This document shows, in pieces, positions 50,874 through 59,406 of a stretch of 64,000 bases of DNA. This DNA comes from Pseudooceanicola sp050897975. GTDB lineage: Bacteria > Pseudomonadota > Alphaproteobacteria > Rhodobacterales > Rhodobacteraceae. Every line of letters begins with the position of its first letter. Positions within the stretch are counted from its first letter, which is position 1. Where the stretch lies: NCBI RefSeq assembly GCF_050897975.1, contig NZ_JBPAXY010000005.1, positions 248,001 to 312,000 on the forward strand, read 5' to 3'. The notes beneath the pieces were generated by a model. That model saw only the letters and a list, made by a program, of their open reading frames with translations. It did no database searches and had not been told where the DNA came from. The position numbers and the translations under genes were made by a program.

Positions 50874-51253
50874 CCGTGATCGTCACCGACCAAGGCTTCG
50901 CGGCCACCGACCCCGCCGCTGCCACCCCCGAGGCCCAGGTGCTGACCCTGCCCTCGGACACCAACCCGCGCGAAGTGGACTTCGCCGGGGCCTCGCTGGT
51001 GCGGGTGGAGTTCCCCTCCTTTGCCGACGGGCGCGGCTTCACCATCGGCCGCGAGCTGCGCCAGCGCGGCTTCACCGGACACCTGCGCGCCACCGGCCAT
51101 GTCATCTCCGACCAATATGCCATGGCCCGCCGCTGTGGCTTCGACGATGTCGAGATCAGCGACGAGCTGGCCGCCCGCCAGCCGCAGGAACAGTGGAAAT
51201 TCCGGGCAGATTGGCAGTCCCACTGCTATCAAAGCCGCCTCCGGCACGCCTGA
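50870..51253 (+). CDS. DUF934 protein of the sulfite-reductase operon
   Basis: 127 residues overlapping cysH by 4 bases (ATGA). The DUF934 core is VRVEFPSFADGRGFTIGREL then RATGHVISDQYAMARRCGFD. It is always or nearly always next to cysI/cysH in proteobacteria and thought to assist sulfite reduction; the biochemical role is unknown. It is the last gene of the operon. Confidence 0.87.
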   Translation: MTVIVTDQGFAATDPAAATPEAQVLTLPSDTNPREVDFAGASLVRVEFPSFADGRGFTIGRELRQRGFTGHLRATGHVISDQYAMARRCGFDDVEISDELAARQPQEQWKFRADWQSHCYQSRLRHA

Positions 51254-51314
51254 GTCTTTCCAACTGGTCAAAAATTAGCTAGGGGAAGGATTGTAAAAGA
51301 TCCTTTGTACACAA

Positions 51315-52163
51315 ATGAACGAGATCGCCGTGACCGATGTAGTAGCCGCACCCAAGGCGCCGACGCTGCCTGACGCCCAGACCGTGACTTTCGTCAAGCA
51401 CTGGACGGACCGCCTGTTCTCCTTCCGGGTGACGCGCCCGGCCTCGCTGCGCTTCCGCTCGGGCGAATTCGTGATGATCGGCCTGATGGGCGACCCGGAC
51501 GAGAAGACCGGCCGCCAGAAACCGATCCTGCGCGCCTATTCCATCGCCTCCCCCTCCTGGGACGAGGAACTGGAATTCTACTCGATCAAGGTGCCTGACG
51601 GCCCCCTGACCTCGAAGTTGCAGAACATCAAGGTCGGCGACGAGATCATCCTGCGGCCCAAGCCCGTGGGCACCCTGGTCCATGACGCCCTGCTGCCCGG
51701 CAAGCGGCTGTGGTTCTTCGCCACCGGCACCGGCTTTGCCCCCTTCGCCTCGCTGCTGCGCGAACCGCAGACCTACGAGGATTACGACGAGGTGGTGATC
51801 ACCCACACCTGCCGCACCGTGGGCGAACTGACCTATGGCGCCGAGCTGATCGAAAGCCTGAAGACCGACGAACTGCTGAACGAGCTGATCGGCGAAGGCT
51901 TCTGGAAGAAGATCCGCTACTACCCCACCACCACCCGCGAAGAGAGCCCCAAGATGGGCCGCATCACCGACCTGATGCGCTCGGGCGAGGTGTTCAAGGA
52001 CCTGGGCATCGACCCGATCAACCCGGAAACCGATCGTGGCATGGTCTGCGGCAACCTGGCCTTCAACATCGACATCAAGGAACTGCTCGAAGGCTACGGC
52101 CTGGAAGAGGGCGCCAATTCCGATCCCAAGCAATATGTGGTCGAAAAGGCCTTTGTGGACTGA
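51315..52163 (+). CDS. fpr: ferredoxin-NADP(+) reductase
   Basis: 282 residues. The FAD-binding motif is RAYSIASPSWDEELEFYSIK. The nucleotide-binding half has FFATGTGFAPFASLLREP, and the end of the protein is YVVEKAFVD, as in the bacterial FPR subfamily. It moves electrons between NADPH and ferredoxin/flavodoxin. The position 61 bases after the sulfite-reduction operon suggests it supplies CysI through ferredoxin. It may also serve oxidative-stress functions. Confidence 0.93.
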   Translation: MNEIAVTDVVAAPKAPTLPDAQTVTFVKHWTDRLFSFRVTRPASLRFRSGEFVMIGLMGDPDEKTGRQKPILRAYSIASPSWDEELEFYSIKVPDGPLTSKLQNIKVGDEIILRPKPVGTLVHDALLPGKRLWFFATGTGFAPFASLLREPQTYEDYDEVVITHTCRTVGELTYGAELIESLKTDELLNELIGEGFWKKIRYYPTTTREESPKMGRITDLMRSGEVFKDLGIDPINPETDRGMVCGNLAFNIDIKELLEGYGLEEGANSDPKQYVVEKAFVD

Positions 52164-52214
52164 TCAAGGGCCCCGGGGCGGGCTTTCCGGCCCAAACCCC
52201 TGAAAAATTTGCTG

Positions 52215-52246
52215 CGGGCGGCCGGAACATGGGCCGCCCGTCTTGC
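52215..52246 (+). terminator. terminator-like hairpin after fpr
   Basis: CGGGCGGCC (52215-52223) pairs with GGCCGCCCG (52232-52240), followed by a weak TCTTGCGTTT tract. Confidence 0.6.
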
Positions 52247-52343
52247 GTTTCCCCACAGAGCCGGATCAATTGCCGCTTGAAAGAATCCGGTCCGGCGCTT
52301 ATTTTGCCGCCTCAATCCGATCAACGATCAAAGGACGAAAACC

Positions 52344-52889
52344 ATAGCTCGCAGACCCCATAACGCGCCGCCGACCCGTGACACCGGCCCCCGCGTGAAC
52401 GACCGCATCCGCGCCCCCGAAATCCGCCTGATCGGCGCAGAGGGCGAAAACGTTGGCGTTGTCCCGCCCGCCCGGGCGCTCGCCATGGCCGAAGAGGCTG
52501 GCCTCGACCTGGTTGAGATCTCTCCCAACGCCACGCCCCCGGTCTGCAAGATCATGGACTTCGGCAAGTTCAAGTACGAACAGCAGAAGCGCGAATCCGA
52601 AGCCCGCAAGAAGCAGAAGATCATCGAGGTGAAGGAGGTGAAGTTCCGCCCCGGCACCGATGTTCACGACTACGAAGTCAAGATGAAGAACGTGGTCAAG
52701 TTCCTTGAGAAGGGCGACAAGGTGAAGGTCACCCTGCGCTTCCGCGGTCGCGAGATGGCGCACCAGAACCTCGGCCGCGAGCTTCTGGAACGCGTCGCCG
52801 AGGACGTGAAAGAGCTTGGCAAGGTCGAGAACATGCCGAAGATGGAAGGCCGCCAGATGGTCATGATGATCGGCCCGCTGGCGCGCTGA
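52344..52889 (+). CDS. infC: translation initiation factor IF-3, with AUA start codon
   Basis: About 181 residues if translation begins at the ATA at 52344: AAAGGA lies 8 bases upstream and the N-terminus then reads (M)ARRPHNAPPTRDTGPRVNDR, as in alphaproteobacterial IF-3. A GTG at 52395 would remove the first 17 conserved residues, and it has no good ribosome-binding site. The core is intact: RAPEIRLIGAEGENVGVV, ISPNATPPVCKIMDFGKFKY, RFRGREMAHQNLGRELL. AUU/AUC/AUA starts in infC underlie its known autoregulation by start-codon discrimination. Confidence 0.92.
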   Translation: MARRPHNAPPTRDTGPRVNDRIRAPEIRLIGAEGENVGVVPPARALAMAEEAGLDLVEISPNATPPVCKIMDFGKFKYEQQKRESEARKKQKIIEVKEVKFRPGTDVHDYEVKMKNVVKFLEKGDKVKVTLRFRGREMAHQNLGRELLERVAEDVKELGKVENMPKMEGRQMVMMIGPLAR

Positions 52890-52911
52890 TCCCGGCCCGA
52901 TGAGACATCGC

Positions 52912-52947
52912 AACGCCCCCCGGCCCGGCCGGAGGGCGTTTTTCTTT
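52912..52947 (+). terminator. terminator after infC
   Basis: AACGCCC and GGGCGTT close a GC-rich stem, followed by TTTTCTTT, starting 23 bases after the stop. Confidence 0.85.
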
Positions 52948-52993
52948 GCCCGATCGTCCCTGCCCCGCCCTTTGGGCCATACGTAGAGGGGGC

Positions 52994-53220
52994 GGGGGCT
53001 CTGCCCCCCTTGCGCCTGCGGCGCAATTCCCCCCGGGATATTTCTGGCAATGAGAAGACAAGGGGCGTGGCGCAGAAAAGCCCAGGCGGCGCCCCGGCGG
53101 AAAAGTTCGCCAACAGGTGCGCCGCGCCTGATTGACCTAAATCGCAGCCGGAGGGCGGTCGGGGCTTTCAAGCGCCACCCACCTTGCTTTTCTCATTGCC
53201 CAAAATATCCCCGCCGGAGG
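52994..53220. repeat. intergenic repeat element R4 (longest arms)
   Basis: A GGGGGCTCTGCCCCCC hairpin is followed by an arm at 53036-53063 (GGATATTTCTGGCAATGAGA and on) complementary to 53182-53210. About 25 of 29 positions pair, including GCAATGAGAA against TTCTCATTGC. The flank CCCCGCCGGAGGC is shared with R2 and R3. Confidence 0.75.
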
Positions 53221-53276
53221 CATCGCCCGTCAGGGCGATTTCCACGCGGGGCCTTGGCAACAAGCGCGGGCGCGGA

Positions 53277-53741
53277 TCAGAGCTGATCCGTGGCCGCCAG
53301 CGCCGCCTTGACGATATTGTGGTAGCCGGTGCAGCGGCAGATATTGCCCTCGAGATGGTCGCGGATCTGCGCCTCGCTGGGCTTCGGCGTCGTCTCGATC
53401 AGCTTGGCCAGCGACATCACCATGCCCGGGGTGCAAAAGCCGCATTGCAGCCCGTGGTGATCCTGGAAGGCCTGTTGCAGCTTGCTGAGCGTGCCATCGG
53501 CGGCGGCCATGCCCTCGATCGTGGTCACCTCGGCGCCCTCGGCCTCGAGCGCGAACATGGTACAGCTTTTCACCTGCACCCCGTTCACATGCACCGTGCA
53601 GGCGCCGCATTGCGAGGTGTCGCAGCCCACATGGGTGCCGGTCAGCCCCAGCCCCTCGCGCAGAAGATCCACCAGAAGGGTGCGACCCTCGACCTCTGCG
53701 GTGCGGGTTTTACCGTTCACTTTCAAGCTGATGCTGGGCAT
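53277..53741 (-). CDS. coxS: [2Fe-2S] small subunit of a xanthine-oxidase-family enzyme (CoxS type)
   Basis: 154 residues, the family's usual length. The plant-type cluster is Cys40, Cys45, Cys48 and Cys60 (GCDTSQCGACT). The second cluster is Cys100, Cys103, Cys135 and Cys137 (CGFCTPG, ICRCTGY). It carries electrons from the molybdenum centre. The large (CoxL) and FAD (CoxM) subunits are not adjacent: downstream is repeat R4 and infC, upstream are accessory genes. Stop and start look normal, so the gene appears functional. Confidence 0.93.
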   Translation of the reverse strand: MPSISLKVNGKTRTAEVEGRTLLVDLLREGLGLTGTHVGCDTSQCGACTVHVNGVQVKSCTMFALEAEGAEVTTIEGMAAADGTLSKLQQAFQDHHGLQCGFCTPGMVMSLAKLIETTPKPSEAQIRDHLEGNICRCTGYHNIVKAALAATDQL

Positions 53742-53833
53742 ATTGCGTCCTTGCTGCCTGGGGTCTCGCGCCGTGCGGGCTCAGCAAAGCATGGCGCCGC
53801 ACGGGGTGCAAGGGGCGCCCTGGGGCAGCCCCC

Positions 53834-54835
53834 TCATTTCGGGTCGCGCGGTTGCGGACGGGTGGGGATTTCCTTCAAAAGCCCGCCCACCCCCATGGCC
53901 GCCACATCGGCATCGGTCACCGGCACGTCGCACAGGATCCTCTCTAGCACCCAGTCGGCACCGTTCAGCGCCGGACTGCGCGCGCAGCCCGGCAGGCCGA
54001 TCACCGGCAGCCCGTCCAGATCGCCGAAGAACAGCAGGTTGCCGGGGTCGACCGGCATCCCAAAGCGTTCCACATGGCCGCCCGCATGGCGCAGGGCGGC
54101 GGGGGCGACGTCGTCGGGGTCCGAGGTGGCCGAGCCGGTGAGGATCAGGATCACATCGCTGCGCGCCGCATCCCGGGCCGCGGCCAGGGCCAGCGACAGG
54201 TCTTCCTCAGCATGGGGCACATTGGCCTCGGCCACCAGACCTGCGCCCATGCGGCCCAGCCGCCGGGCCACCGCCTCGGGGCCCTTGCCCTGCACCTCTT
54301 CGCCGACGAAGGTCTGGATCAGCGTCGCCCGCCGCCGGGTGACGGGCCGCAGCCGCAGCGCCCCCTGCCCGGCCGCGCAGGCCGCCTCCAGCGCCGCGCC
54401 GGGCACCGCGTAAGAGATCATCTTGACCGTGGCCACCATGCCCCGTTCCGCCATCCGCTGCCAGGGAGGCACGGTGGCCAGGGTGATCATCGGGTGCAGG
54501 GCGTTGACCGCATGGACCTTGGCCGCGTCGATCTCGGCCACGCCGGGGCAATCGGCGAAGACATTGACCCGCCCCGTGCCCGGCACCCCCAGGCGCAGCC
54601 CGTCCAGCTCCGGCACCAGGGCGCGGGCCAGGGCCTCGGCGGCGGCATCCTCGTGCACGTCGCCCGCCTCCAGCCGGGCGGCCACCACCTCGTCGATGCC
54701 GTACCACTTCAGCCGGTCCATCTCGGGCCGGCCCAGGCGCAGCCCCTTGCGCAGGCGCGTGCCGTCCGGCAGGTCCAGCGAATGGGCCAGGATGGCGCCT
54801 TCGGCGGCGCTGACCGCGAGGGGCCCGAACTTCAT
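53834..54835 (-). CDS. molybdopterin-binding (MoCF domain) protein of the cox accessory cluster
   Basis: 333 residues from the ATG at 54835, which overlaps the stop of xdhC by 4 bases. The C-terminal part resembles MoeA/MogA MoCF domains (SDVILILTGSATSDPDDVAP, GNLLFFGDLDGLPVIGLPGC). The first half begins MKFGPLAVSAAEGAILAHSL, typical of the molybdopterin-binding proteins encoded with xanthine-dehydrogenase-family enzymes. It probably takes part in cofactor processing (for example cytidylylation or insertion). Confidence 0.85.
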   Translation of the reverse strand: MKFGPLAVSAAEGAILAHSLDLPDGTRLRKGLRLGRPEMDRLKWYGIDEVVAARLEAGDVHEDAAAEALARALVPELDGLRLGVPGTGRVNVFADCPGVAEIDAAKVHAVNALHPMITLATVPPWQRMAERGMVATVKMISYAVPGAALEAACAAGQGALRLRPVTRRRATLIQTFVGEEVQGKGPEAVARRLGRMGAGLVAEANVPHAEEDLSLALAAARDAARSDVILILTGSATSDPDDVAPAALRHAGGHVERFGMPVDPGNLLFFGDLDGLPVIGLPGCARSPALNGADWVLERILCDVPVTDADVAAMGVGGLLKEIPTRPQPRDPK

Positions 54836-55803
54836 GCGCCCTGCCTCAGCACCTGCACCATCTGGGCCAGGATCGACACGGCGATCTCGGCGGGATTGGC
54901 CGCCCCGATGTCGAGGCCCACGGGGCCATGGATCCGGGCCAGGGCGGCGGCGTCGAAGCCCTTCGCGCCCATCCTCTCCAGCCGTTTGGCATGGGTCCGG
55001 GTCGAGCCGAGGGCACCGATATAGAAACACTCTGCCGCCAGCGCGGCCTCCAGCGCCGGATCGTCCAGCTTGGGGTCATGGGTCAGCAGCACCAGCGCGG
55101 TGCGCGCGTCCAGGCCGATCTGGGCCACCGCCTCGTCCGGCCAGTCGGACAGAAGGCGGGTCTCGGGAAAGCGCGCCGGGCTGGCGAAACTGTCGCGCGG
55201 GTCGATCACCACCGGGTCAAAGCCGGTGGCCCGGGCCATGGGCACCAGGGTCTGGGCGATATGCACCGCCCCCACGACCACCAGGCGCAGCGGCGGGTTG
55301 TGGATGGCAACGAAACGCCCGTCCTCTTCCACCCCCGAGCGGTCCAGGCGAAAGCGCGTCTCGAAGCCCGCGCGCGCCAGCTTCGTCACCTGCCCCTTGG
55401 CGTCCGAGACCACGGCCACCGGCGCGCGGGCTGCGCGGGCCGCGACCAGGTCGCGCAGCAGGTCCTCGGGAAATGCGGTGCCCACGGGCTGCACCAGCAC
55501 CCGGATCCGGCCACCGCAGGCCAGGCCCACGGCGAAGGCATCGCCATCGCTGACGCCGAACTCCAGCATCCGGGGCGCGCCATCGCCCGCCTCCAGGGCC
55601 TCCAGCGCCTCGACCACCACCGCCCCTTCGACGCAGCCGCCCGAGACCGAGCCCGCCATCTCACCCGTGCCCGACACCGCCAGCTGGCTGCCCACCCGGC
55701 GCGGCGCGCTGCCCCAGGTTTCCACCACCGTGGCCAGGGCGGCGCCCTGCCCGGCCTGATGCCAGGCCAGCGCCTGTTCGGGGATGCTGTCGAAGCTGTC
55801 CAT
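54832..55803 (-). CDS. xdhC: XdhC/CoxI-family molybdenum cofactor maturation protein
   Basis: 323 residues from the ATG at 55803 (CCGTTGC then GGAGGCCCCC upstream). The N-terminal XdhC domain includes GSAPRRVGSQLAVSG and GSVSGGCVEGAVV. The C-terminal XdhC Rossmann domain includes LVVVGAVHIAQTLVPMARAT, VIDPRDSFASPARFP and YIGALGSTRTHAKRLERMGA. XdhC binds Moco and passes it, sulfurated, to xanthine-dehydrogenase-type enzymes. It is the start of a unit with the MoCF-like gene and probably coxS. Confidence 0.92.
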   Translation of the reverse strand: MDSFDSIPEQALAWHQAGQGAALATVVETWGSAPRRVGSQLAVSGTGEMAGSVSGGCVEGAVVVEALEALEAGDGAPRMLEFGVSDGDAFAVGLACGGRIRVLVQPVGTAFPEDLLRDLVAARAARAPVAVVSDAKGQVTKLARAGFETRFRLDRSGVEEDGRFVAIHNPPLRLVVVGAVHIAQTLVPMARATGFDPVVIDPRDSFASPARFPETRLLSDWPDEAVAQIGLDARTALVLLTHDPKLDDPALEAALAAECFYIGALGSTRTHAKRLERMGAKGFDAAALARIHGPVGLDIGAANPAEIAVSILAQMVQVLRQGA

Positions 55804-55999
55804 CGGGGGCCTCCGTTGCTGCCGCCTCCAGTTAGGGGCAAGCGGCGGCGGGATACAAGCAAAGCCCGGGCGGGGTTGAGGAAATGTGACGGCCCGCGCC
55901 CGCGACGCAAAGACGACGCAAAGACGAGGCCCCTCGTCCGAGAGGCCCCGCCCGCTGTCTTGCCTTGCCCGGCCCCGCGAAGGGCCGCGCCCGGCGCCC

Positions 56000-57742
56000 T
56001 TACTGCCCTTGCAGCAGCGGCGTGATGCGGCGCACGGCGGCGCGGCGGTTGTCGCGTTCGGCATATTGCGTCGCCACCTTCAGGTCGCTTTCGCCATAGC
56101 CCTGCACGATCATGTTTTCCGGCGGCACGCCGAAATACTCGGTCAGCGCCAGGGCCAGGCTTTCCGCCCGACGGTCCGACAGGGCCAGGTTATAGCTGGC
56201 CTGGCCAACCGCGTCGGTGTGCCCTTCGACCAGGAAGACCTCGCCGGGGTTCTCTTCGATCATGTCGGCCATCAGCTGGCCCAGCTCAGCCAGGTCACGC
56301 GCCTCTTCGGGGCGGATGACCGCGCTGCCGGTCTCGAAGTTGACGTTCTCGACCGCGATCTCGGGCACCAGGTTGCGCACCGCGCGGATGTCGCGGATCT
56401 GACCCAGCGAGAAGCTGCGGTCGACCTCGGGCCGGTAGGACGCCAGGGCGCGTTCCAGCTCATCCGCGTTGCGATCCTCGACCGAGAACTCGCGGCGCGG
56501 CGCCTGCGGCAGCTCTTCGACATCGACCCGGTCAAACTGGCGGGTGTCGTCGAACAGCTGCACTTCCTGACCATTGGGCAGGATCCGGGTGCGGCGCAGC
56601 ACGGTGCCGTCGGCGGCGCGGATGGTCACCACCTGGCTGCCATCGGCGCGGTCCACGGTGGTGCGGGTCGAGCCGTCGTTGAAGGTTTCGGTGCGCACGT
56701 CATTGCCCGGCTGGCGCAGCAGGGTGTCATCGTTCTTCAGCACCACGTAGCGGCCATCGCGTTCCACCACGACCCGGTCGCCCGAGTTGGTGACCACCTT
56801 GTCGCCGTTGTTCATGATCGTGCCGACCGCATAGGCGCCCAGACCGACCAGGGCGGCCTTGCCAAGCGCATCCAGCAGGTCGTTGCCATCGTCGCTGTCG
56901 CGATCAGCGCGGTCGTTGACGCGGTTGCGGAACTCTTCCGAGGACGAGCGGCTGTTGCCCTCGGTCACGCGCTGCGTGTCGACGTCGCGAGCCTGGGCGC
57001 CCTGCTGGGCGGCGGCGGATTGCTGGCGCTCGCGCTCACGCTCGGCCTGTTGGCGGGCCTGCTGGCGTTCCTGCTCGGCCCGGCGCTGCTCTTCGGCGCG
57101 GCGGTCCTCTTCGGCGCGGCGTTCGTCTTCGGCCCGGCGGTCCTCTTCGGCACGGCGCTGCTCCTCGGCGCGGCGCTGCTCCTCGGCGCGGCGATCCTCT
57201 TCAGCCCGGCGGTCCTCTTCGGCCTGGCGCTGCTCCTCCGCGCGGCGCTCCTCGGCCCGGCGCTCTTCCGCGCGACGCTCTTCGGCTTCGGCGCGCTGCT
57301 GCTCTTCCAGGCGGCGCTGGATCTCGGCGGCGCGGTCCTCTTCCTGTTGCTGGCGCTGCTGGTCGGCGCGCTGCTGCTCTTCGGCACGGCGCTCTTGCTC
57401 GGCCTTGCGCTGCTCTTCGGCACGACGCTGTTCTTCCGCGCGGCGCTCCTGCTCGGCCTGGCGCTGCTCTTCGGCATTCTGGCGCCACTCCTCCGCCTGG
57501 CGCTGCAACAGCAACTCGCCGTTCCGCTCGGCGGTGCCCTGACCGCGATCCACGCCGTTCTCGCGCGCCCCTTGCAGCCCGCGCTGCAATTCGTTGCGCA
57601 GGCATTCCTGCATCGCGTTGCCTTCAAGCTGGCGGCAGGCCTCGATCCCCTCGCGCGAGGGTTGGGCCACAAGCCCCGCAGGCAAAGCCAGGCTGAGGCT
57701 CAGCGCCAGGGCGGTTCCGTTGCGAAAAACGCGCATCGTCAT
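56000..57742 (-). CDS. OmpA-family outer-membrane protein with long charged repeat
   Basis: 580 residues with a signal peptide (FRNGTALALSLSLALPAGLV). From about residue 75 to 245 there is an almost pure Glu/Arg/Ala/Gln repeat, mostly six-residue units such as RRAEEQ and RRAEED. A Gly-rich hydrophobic stretch follows (DALGKAALVGLGAYAVGTIM), then a beta-rich part. The OmpA peptidoglycan-binding domain is at about 460-580 (FETGSAVIRPEEARDLAELG, VEGHTDAVGQASYNLALSDR). It anchors peptidoglycan to the envelope. The low-complexity DNA makes assembly or copy-number errors possible. Confidence 0.85.
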   Translation of the reverse strand: MTMRVFRNGTALALSLSLALPAGLVAQPSREGIEACRQLEGNAMQECLRNELQRGLQGARENGVDRGQGTAERNGELLLQRQAEEWRQNAEEQRQAEQERRAEEQRRAEEQRKAEQERRAEEQQRADQQRQQQEEDRAAEIQRRLEEQQRAEAEERRAEERRAEERRAEEQRQAEEDRRAEEDRRAEEQRRAEEQRRAEEDRRAEDERRAEEDRRAEEQRRAEQERQQARQQAERERERQQSAAAQQGAQARDVDTQRVTEGNSRSSSEEFRNRVNDRADRDSDDGNDLLDALGKAALVGLGAYAVGTIMNNGDKVVTNSGDRVVVERDGRYVVLKNDDTLLRQPGNDVRTETFNDGSTRTTVDRADGSQVVTIRAADGTVLRRTRILPNGQEVQLFDDTRQFDRVDVEELPQAPRREFSVEDRNADELERALASYRPEVDRSFSLGQIRDIRAVRNLVPEIAVENVNFETGSAVIRPEEARDLAELGQLMADMIEENPGEVFLVEGHTDAVGQASYNLALSDRRAESLALALTEYFGVPPENMIVQGYGESDLKVATQYAERDNRRAAVRRITPLLQGQ

Positions 57743-57852
57743 CGGGTCATCCTTCTGTCGTCCTGGGGTCGCGACTCGCGGCCCTCTCTCGCAAACACAA
57801 CACGCAGAGGCGGGTTGCGGTTCAATGTCAGGGCGACGCTATTCGATAACAA

Positions 57853-59121
57853 TCAGCGCAAGAGCCTGATCAGACGGTCTTTTTCCCCGGTATCCTCGGG
57901 GCGCGAAAGGGCCTCGGCCAGGTCGGAAAGCGAGGCGACGGAGTGGCCCGCGCGCAGGCTGTCCACATGGGGCAGCATGGCGGCGATGCCCTGGGCGCGC
58001 GGCGCGAACCCCTGCCAGCGCAGCAGCGGGTTCAGCCAGATCAGCTGCCGCGACATCAGGCGCAGACGCTGGGTTTCGCGTCCCAGATCGGCGCCGGTGC
58101 CCGCCGCCCCCGCGCCCCGGTCCAGCCCGTCGGTGATCAGCAGCACCACCGCACCCCGCGCCAGCACCCGGCGCGCCCAGTCGCGGTTGAAGGCGTGCAG
58201 GCAATCGGCGATCCGCGTGCCCCCTTCCCAGTCCCGCGCCTGGGCGGCGGCGGCGCCCAGGGCCGCGTCGACATCGCGCTGGCGCAGCTGGCGGGTGATA
58301 TTGGTCAATCGGGTGCCAAAGGTGAAGGCATGGACCTGCGCCCAGCCCTGCCCCTGGCGATTGGCCACCGCGTGCAGGAAATGCAGCACCATCCGGCTGT
58401 AGCCGCTCATCGAGCCCGAGATGTCGCAGAGCACCACCAGATCGGGCCAGCGGGTCCGCGGCGCGGCCCGCGGCAGCCGGGGCAGCTCTCCGCCCCGCCG
58501 CCCGACCTCGCGCAGAAGCCGCGCCCGGTCGATGCGCGCGCCCGTGGGCTCTGCGCCCAGGCGCCGGGTACGGATCGGTGCCACCGGCAGCGACAGCGCC
58601 GCCAGCATCCGCCGGGCGCGGGCCATTTCCTCGGCGCTCATCTGTTCGAAATCCAGCTGCCGCAGGCGTTCCTCGTCCGAGGCGGTGGTGCGCGCGTCGA
58701 TCTGCACCTCGGCCTCGTCCTCCGCCTGGGGCGGGGGCGGCAGATCGCGGTTGGCATCCCCCAGAAGCGCCTCGGAGGCGCGGCGTTCGGCGGCCTGGGG
58801 CGCGCGCTCTTCGGCGACGCCGCGCAGGCTGGGCAGCATCATCGCCATCATGTGTTCCATGTAGCGCGGATCGCGCCAGAACAGGCGGAAGACCTGGGCG
58901 AAGGTGCGGCTTTGCTCGGGCCGGGTGACGAAAGAGGCGTGCAGCGCCCAGTAGAAATCCGACCGCTCGCCAAAGCCCGTGGCAGCGATGGCGCGCACCG
59001 CCTCGATCAGCTGGCCCGGCCCCACGGGCAGACCCGCGCGGCGCAGGGCGCGGGCGAAATGAGCCAGGTTCTCGACCAGGCGCGGATGCTCGGGCAGATC
59101 CAGGGGGGCGGCCTCGCTCAT
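57853..59121 (-). CDS. coxE: CoxE-like VWA-domain protein
   Basis: 422 residues. VWA_CoxE features: an N-terminal region LVENLAHFARALRRAGLPVG, and the MIDAS motif VVLCDISGSMSGYSRMVLHF with LLITDGLDRG later. In Cox systems CoxE works with the MoxR-type ATPase CoxD to mature the molybdenum centre. Here coxD is on the same strand 1.9 kb upstream, separated by a beta-barrel gene on the other strand. The OmpA-type gene follows after 110 bases. Confidence 0.9.
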   Translation of the reverse strand: MSEAAPLDLPEHPRLVENLAHFARALRRAGLPVGPGQLIEAVRAIAATGFGERSDFYWALHASFVTRPEQSRTFAQVFRLFWRDPRYMEHMMAMMLPSLRGVAEERAPQAAERRASEALLGDANRDLPPPPQAEDEAEVQIDARTTASDEERLRQLDFEQMSAEEMARARRMLAALSLPVAPIRTRRLGAEPTGARIDRARLLREVGRRGGELPRLPRAAPRTRWPDLVVLCDISGSMSGYSRMVLHFLHAVANRQGQGWAQVHAFTFGTRLTNITRQLRQRDVDAALGAAAAQARDWEGGTRIADCLHAFNRDWARRVLARGAVVLLITDGLDRGAGAAGTGADLGRETQRLRLMSRQLIWLNPLLRWQGFAPRAQGIAAMLPHVDSLRAGHSVASLSDLAEALSRPEDTGEKDRLIRLLR

Positions 59122-59406
59122 CGCGCCCCCTGTGGCCGCGCCCGGCCTCCTGTCGCTTTCTGCCGCATGGCCTCCTCCGCCGCCGACACGCTGTTGCGGG
59201 CAGCTTAGGTGGCGCCGGGGCAGAGGTCAAAGCGGCGCACGGCGTGCCCGGAAAAGCCGCAGGCAGGCAAAAGCACTTGTCCGCCCCCTGCGAAAGGTCG
59301 CCTGCGGGGGGAAACCAGCGCAATTGACGGTCGCCGGGGCCGGGCCTTTCTGGCAAAATTCGTGCAGAAACGGGGCGTTGCGTCAGGTCGCGCGCCCCTT
59401 CGGCTG

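Larger units (their letters stand above)
52890..53276. other. 387-base intergenic region between convergent infC and coxS
   Basis: Apart from the infC terminator the region is filled by repeat element R4. No gene is supported. Confidence 0.6.

Noticed and set aside
55886..58402. 838-codon forward frame with apparent transmembrane repeats (LLFGAALL type)
   Set aside because: It is the complement of the Arg/Ala/Glu repeat of the OmpA-type protein; the hydrophobic pattern is an artefact of the antisense codons.
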